A DNA stretch of 36,132 bases from Anaerosoma sp034007245 (GTDB lineage Bacteria; Actinomycetota; Coriobacteriia; Anaerosomatales; Anaerosomataceae), in NCBI GenBank assembly GCA_034007245.1, contig JAVERH010000007.1, forward strand, positions 1-36,132, written 5' to 3'. The notes beneath the pieces are model-generated. The model saw nothing but the letters and a program-made list of their open reading frames with translations, did no database searches and was not told the DNA's origin. Below are positions 33,525-36,132 of this stretch, piece by piece. Within the stretch, counting starts at the first letter, position 1. Every line of letters starts with the position of its first letter. Position numbers and translations under genes: made by a program.

Positions 33525-35510
33525 ATGCGTGCATCCGGTCGCGTGATCGCCGTCGTCACCCTTTTGGTCGCTGCCATCGTCATCGTCCCGGTGCCAGCGC
33601 ACGCGCTGACCACGATGTCGGTGGCCGTGGTGAAGACCGATACCGCAGAAGGGACCCGCAACTATGTGACGGGTTCTTATCTGAATGGATCGGGTTACTA
33701 CGAGACCAGGGTCAACAACCTGGTCGATCTGCTCGGGCGCGAGTTCTCTGATGTCGTCACGATCGGGGACGCGGAGCTTGCCAGCCTGTCGGCGCTCGAG
33801 CGCTACGACGTGATCGTGTTCCCTCGGACTCTTGCGCTTACTTCAGCACAGCGCGCTGCGGTGCTGAAGTACGTCACGCGCGGCGGGGGAGCGGTTGGTC
33901 TGTTCGGTTTCTCGCGATGGGCGCAGGATGCCGATAGCACGTACGGCTACACGCCATTCCTTGGTATGTCCGAGGCACCCGGTGTCTATCTATGGCCGCC
34001 GAGCAGCAATCAGCTCAAGGTGTGGGAGTGGGGTGAGGTCTCGGAGCTGATCGGATTGTGGTTCTTTAACGACCCGCTCATGTATTCGTCGTGGCAGGCT
34101 GTCGGAAAACCCACCTCGACGCACTGGATCCTAGACCAGACGGCCGAGGATGTCGGTCGCACAGAAGTGTCGCTCAAGGTGGAGGCGGCGGACTACAACG
34201 AGACGATGCTTTCGCTGCCAGGGGCGATCGGTGTCACACCGCTCATGACCTACGGGACCAAAGCCAACAGCGACTCGCGAGACGACGTTCTGGACAGCAC
34301 AGCGGCCGCAGCCGCACACGAGTACTACTCGGGCAGGTTCGTCTACTACGGCTTCCAGCTCTACGATGTCGCCTCGGGATGGCTCAAGTCCGATCCGGCC
34401 GATCAGTTGATGGCGGGACGACTCCTGGTGAACTCCGTCAAGTGGGCTGCCAGCGCTGAGGGGTTCGTGGACAACGCGAAGCAGGTTTCGCTGACCGGTG
34501 AAGGGTGGACGTCCAAGGGGATTCTGTGGGTGCGACCCACCATTACCAACAGTGGCGGTATCTCGCTTCTCGGTCCCATGCGGATCGGGGTCTATACACC
34601 ATCCGGTGCTGTCTTCGGGTCGTATCAGGCGTACGCACCGCACAATGTCCCGCTGCCACCCGGCGCATCGTATACCCACGACAGCTTCCAGGTGCCTGTA
34701 GGGTCATCGCCGCAGGCCGGAACATGGAGGGTGCGCCTGACCTACCGTTACTGGGACTACCTGCAGGGTGGCGTGGTCGAGGCGTACCGGGACATGTCTT
34801 TCTCATCAGATGGGACCAGCCTGCGGTTGGCATCGCTCGGGCCTGTGATCAGGCCCGGTGACCCGCCGCCTCCGAGTAACGCTCATCTCTCGCAGCCCTT
34901 CGTGCCTGCGAACCTGAGTGTCAACAAGCCGTTCACGGTCACGGGATTCGTCGATAAGGCTGCTGCGACCGGCCCGATCAAGCTGCTCTTCTATCAGAAC
35001 ATCGGCGGCAGATGGGTACTCCAGAAGACGGTCTACGCCAGGTGGAGTGGGTACACCGATACGGTGACCAAGTACCTTGCCGACGTTACCGTGCCCTACG
35101 AGGGCACATGGCGGATCGGTGCTTCATACGGTGGCAACGAGACCTACGCATCCTCGTACATGTATCGCGATATCACGGTCGGGCCCAAGTCGAGCGCCAA
35201 CCTGTCGACACCCTATGTGCCAGCGGATGTCCGACGGGGGAGTGCCTTCGGTGTCACTGGATTCGTCGACCAGGCTGCCGCCAGCGGCCCGATCAAGCTG
35301 CTCTTCTATCAGAACATCGGTGGCAGATGGGTACTTCAGAAGATCGTCTACGCCAAGTGGAGCGGGTACACCGATACGGTCACCAAGTATCTCGCCGATA
35401 TCGTGCTCCCGTATCAGGGAACCTGGCGGATCGGCGCTTCATATGGCGGCAATAGTGTGTATGCGGCTGCATACATGTATCGTGACATCACAGTAGGAGC
35501 GGCGCGTTGA
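33525..35510 (+). CDS. Secreted cysteine-free protein: GATase-like domain plus two 105-residue repeats
   Basis: A 661-residue exported protein with a signal peptide (about 1-27, ending AHA). Residues 30-300 resemble the class I glutamine-amidotransferase-like fold (VIVFPRTLALTS, then RGGGAVGLFGFSRW), but the nucleophile position has no cysteine and I see none in the whole mature chain, so it is probably non-catalytic. A beta-rich segment (about 320-430) follows, then two copies of a repeat containing GPIKLLFYQNIGGRW and WSGYTDTVTKYLAD. I do not recognise the repeat; it looks like an Ig-like or bacterial surface beta-sandwich. The ATG at 33525 has AAGGGG 7 nt upstream and follows the CWB2 gene by 23 nt. 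Confidence 0.85.
   Translation: MRASGRVIAVVTLLVAAIVIVPVPAHALTTMSVAVVKTDTAEGTRNYVTGSYLNGSGYYETRVNNLVDLLGREFSDVVTIGDAELASLSALERYDVIVFPRTLALTSAQRAAVLKYVTRGGGAVGLFGFSRWAQDADSTYGYTPFLGMSEAPGVYLWPPSSNQLKVWEWGEVSELIGLWFFNDPLMYSSWQAVGKPTSTHWILDQTAEDVGRTEVSLKVEAADYNETMLSLPGAIGVTPLMTYGTKANSDSRDDVLDSTAAAAAHEYYSGRFVYYGFQLYDVASGWLKSDPADQLMAGRLLVNSVKWAASAEGFVDNAKQVSLTGEGWTSKGILWVRPTITNSGGISLLGPMRIGVYTPSGAVFGSYQAYAPHNVPLPPGASYTHDSFQVPVGSSPQAGTWRVRLTYRYWDYLQGGVVEAYRDMSFSSDGTSLRLASLGPVIRPGDPPPPSNAHLSQPFVPANLSVNKPFTVTGFVDKAAATGPIKLLFYQNIGGRWVLQKTVYARWSGYTDTVTKYLADVTVPYEGTWRIGASYGGNETYASSYMYRDITVGPKSSANLSTPYVPADVRRGSAFGVTGFVDQAAASGPIKLLFYQNIGGRWVLQKIVYAKWSGYTDTVTKYLADIVLPYQGTWRIGASYGGNSVYAAAYMYRDITVGAAR
34923..35237 (+). 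repeat. 105-residue repeat unit 1
   Basis: First of four units with an exact 315-bp period within each gene. Core motifs are FTVTGFVDKAAATGPIKLLF, WSGYTDTVTKYLAD and GTWRIGASYGGN. By eye it is over 90% identical in DNA to the unit at 35721 in the next gene. Confidence 0.85.
35238..35507 (+). repeat. 105-residue repeat unit 2 (C-terminal, shortened)
   Basis: Second copy in the same gene, ending at the stop codon. It is more diverged at third codon positions (for example FGVTGFVDQAAASGPIKLLF) than units 1 and 3 are from each other. Confidence 0.85.
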
Positions 35511-35534
35511 GATGGAGTCTGGCTCAGCTAAGAT
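35507..35534 (+). promoter_or_regulatory. Candidate promoter for the last gene
   Basis: TTGAGA (35507-35512), overlapping the stop codon of the previous gene, and TAAGAT (35529-35534) are 16 bp apart. An AAGATG/CATCTT inverted repeat (35530-35549) overlaps the -10 and could be an operator. Confidence 0.5.
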
Positions 35535-35570
35535 GAGGGTGTACATCTTCCGACAAAGGAGAGAACCAGC

Positions 35571-36132
35571 ATGGTGAAGAGGATGAGGCCCCTCCTCGTC
35601 GCAGTGGGTGTGGTGACGTTGCTCGTGAGCCTGGCTCTCTTCGGCGTGCTGCCGACGGCTGCGACTGCGGCGACGGCCAGTGGCTTTTCTGAGCCGTTCA
35701 CTCCGGCGGCCATCGCAGTCAACAAGCCGTTCACGGTCACGGGGTTCGTCGATAAGGCTGCTGCGACCGGCCCGATCAAGCTGCTTTTCTACCAGAACAT
35801 CCGTGGGAGCTGGGTACTCCAGAAGACCGAGTATGCCAGGTGGAGTGGATACACCGATACGGTGACCAAGTACCTCGCCGACGTTACCGTGCCCTACGAG
35901 GGCACGTGGCGGATCGGTGCTTCATACGGTGGCAACGAGGCCTACGCATCGGAGTACAAGTACCGTGACCTGCAGGTCGGAGCAAAGCTCAACGCCAACG
36001 CAACGGGTCCTATGGTTCCGTACTGGCTCGTGAAGGACAAGCCGTTCACGGTCACGGGGTTCGTCGATAAGGCTGCTGCGACCGGCCCGATCAAGCTGCT
36101 CTTCTACCAGAACATCCGTGGGAGCTGGTACT
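35571..36132 (+). CDS. Secreted repeat protein, 3' end cut by the window
   Basis: An open frame of 187 codons runs to the window edge. A signal peptide (MVKRMRPLLVAVGVV, ending near ATAATA) is followed directly by the same 105-residue repeat as in the previous gene: one full unit and the start of another. AAAGGAGA lies 8 nt before the ATG. There is no GATase-like domain, so this may be a protein made only of repeats. Near the edge the sequence reads AGCTGGTACT where the earlier unit has AGCTGGGTACTC, one base fewer, so the frame beyond the edge is uncertain. Confidence 0.85.
   Translation, partial: MVKRMRPLLVAVGVVTLLVSLALFGVLPTAATAATASGFSEPFTPAAIAVNKPFTVTGFVDKAAATGPIKLLFYQNIRGSWVLQKTEYARWSGYTDTVTKYLADVTVPYEGTWRIGASYGGNEAYASEYKYRDLQVGAKLNANATGPMVPYWLVKDKPFTVTGFVDKAAATGPIKLLFYQNIRGSWY
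35721..36035 (+). repeat. 105-residue repeat unit 3
   Basis: First full unit of the last gene. It differs from unit 1 mainly around the NIGGRW/NIRGSW segment and at scattered third positions, pointing to recent duplication or gene conversion between the two genes. Confidence 0.85.
36036..36132 (+). repeat. 105-residue repeat unit 4 (cut by the edge)
   Basis: It begins 315 bp after unit 3 and matches it almost exactly for about 90 bases, until a one-base shortfall just before the edge. Confidence 0.8.

Noticed and set aside
34923..36132. Tandem repeats as a CRISPR array or transposon ends
   Set aside because: The repeats are 315 bp, in frame and protein-coding, with no spacer pattern, no terminal inverted repeats and no transposase.

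Overview
All recognisable genes lie on the + strand, GC is high and intergenic gaps are short. Gene content suggests a deep-branching actinobacterium, possibly Coriobacteriia-related: a rho-rpmE-prfA-prmC-tsaC-rpiB-glyA-upp core, an atpI-B-E-F-H-A-G-D-C operon, flavin-dependent ThyX, LytR-CpsA-Psr and SpoIID proteins, and cell-wall-binding type 2 (CWB2) repeats. The taxon is an inference; no rRNA or phylogenetic marker was compared.

Layout: (1) 1-122, the tail of an unrecognised gene. (2) 226-3340, a tightly coupled trio of metallophosphoesterase, cyclic 2,3-diphosphoglycerate synthetase homologue and 2-phosphoglycerate kinase homologue, which looks like a complete route to cyclic 2,3-diphosphoglycerate (cDPG). 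(3) 3356-14274, housekeeping: transaldolase, Rho, ribosomal protein L31, ThyX, a DUF1385 membrane protein, RF1, its methylase PrmC, TsaC, RpiB, GlyA, Upp, dCMP deaminase and a TagO/WecA-type GlcNAc-1-phosphate transferase. (4) 14349-21428, the F1Fo ATP synthase operon with its own promoter and a strong terminator hairpin. (5) 21563-23251, murA and fabZ. (6) 23306-29713, five genes matching the whole WbpA-B-D-E-I pathway to UDP-2,3-diacetamido-2,3-dideoxy-mannuronic acid, followed by a DUF354 gene. (7) 29715-36132, surface proteins: an LCP ligase, a SpoIID protein with three CWB2 repeats, and two secreted proteins sharing an unrecognised 105-residue repeat; the last is cut by the window edge.

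Regions 3 to 7 together suggest a diamino-uronic-acid cell-wall polymer: TagO could start it on undecaprenyl phosphate, the Wbp enzymes supply the charged sugar, the LCP protein could attach it to peptidoglycan, and CWB2 proteins could bind it. Each family assignment is well supported by motifs; the joint system is inference. Four genes (rpmE, thyX, rpiB, wbpA) share a leader layout in which a strong inverted repeat ends 19-22 nt before the start codon.
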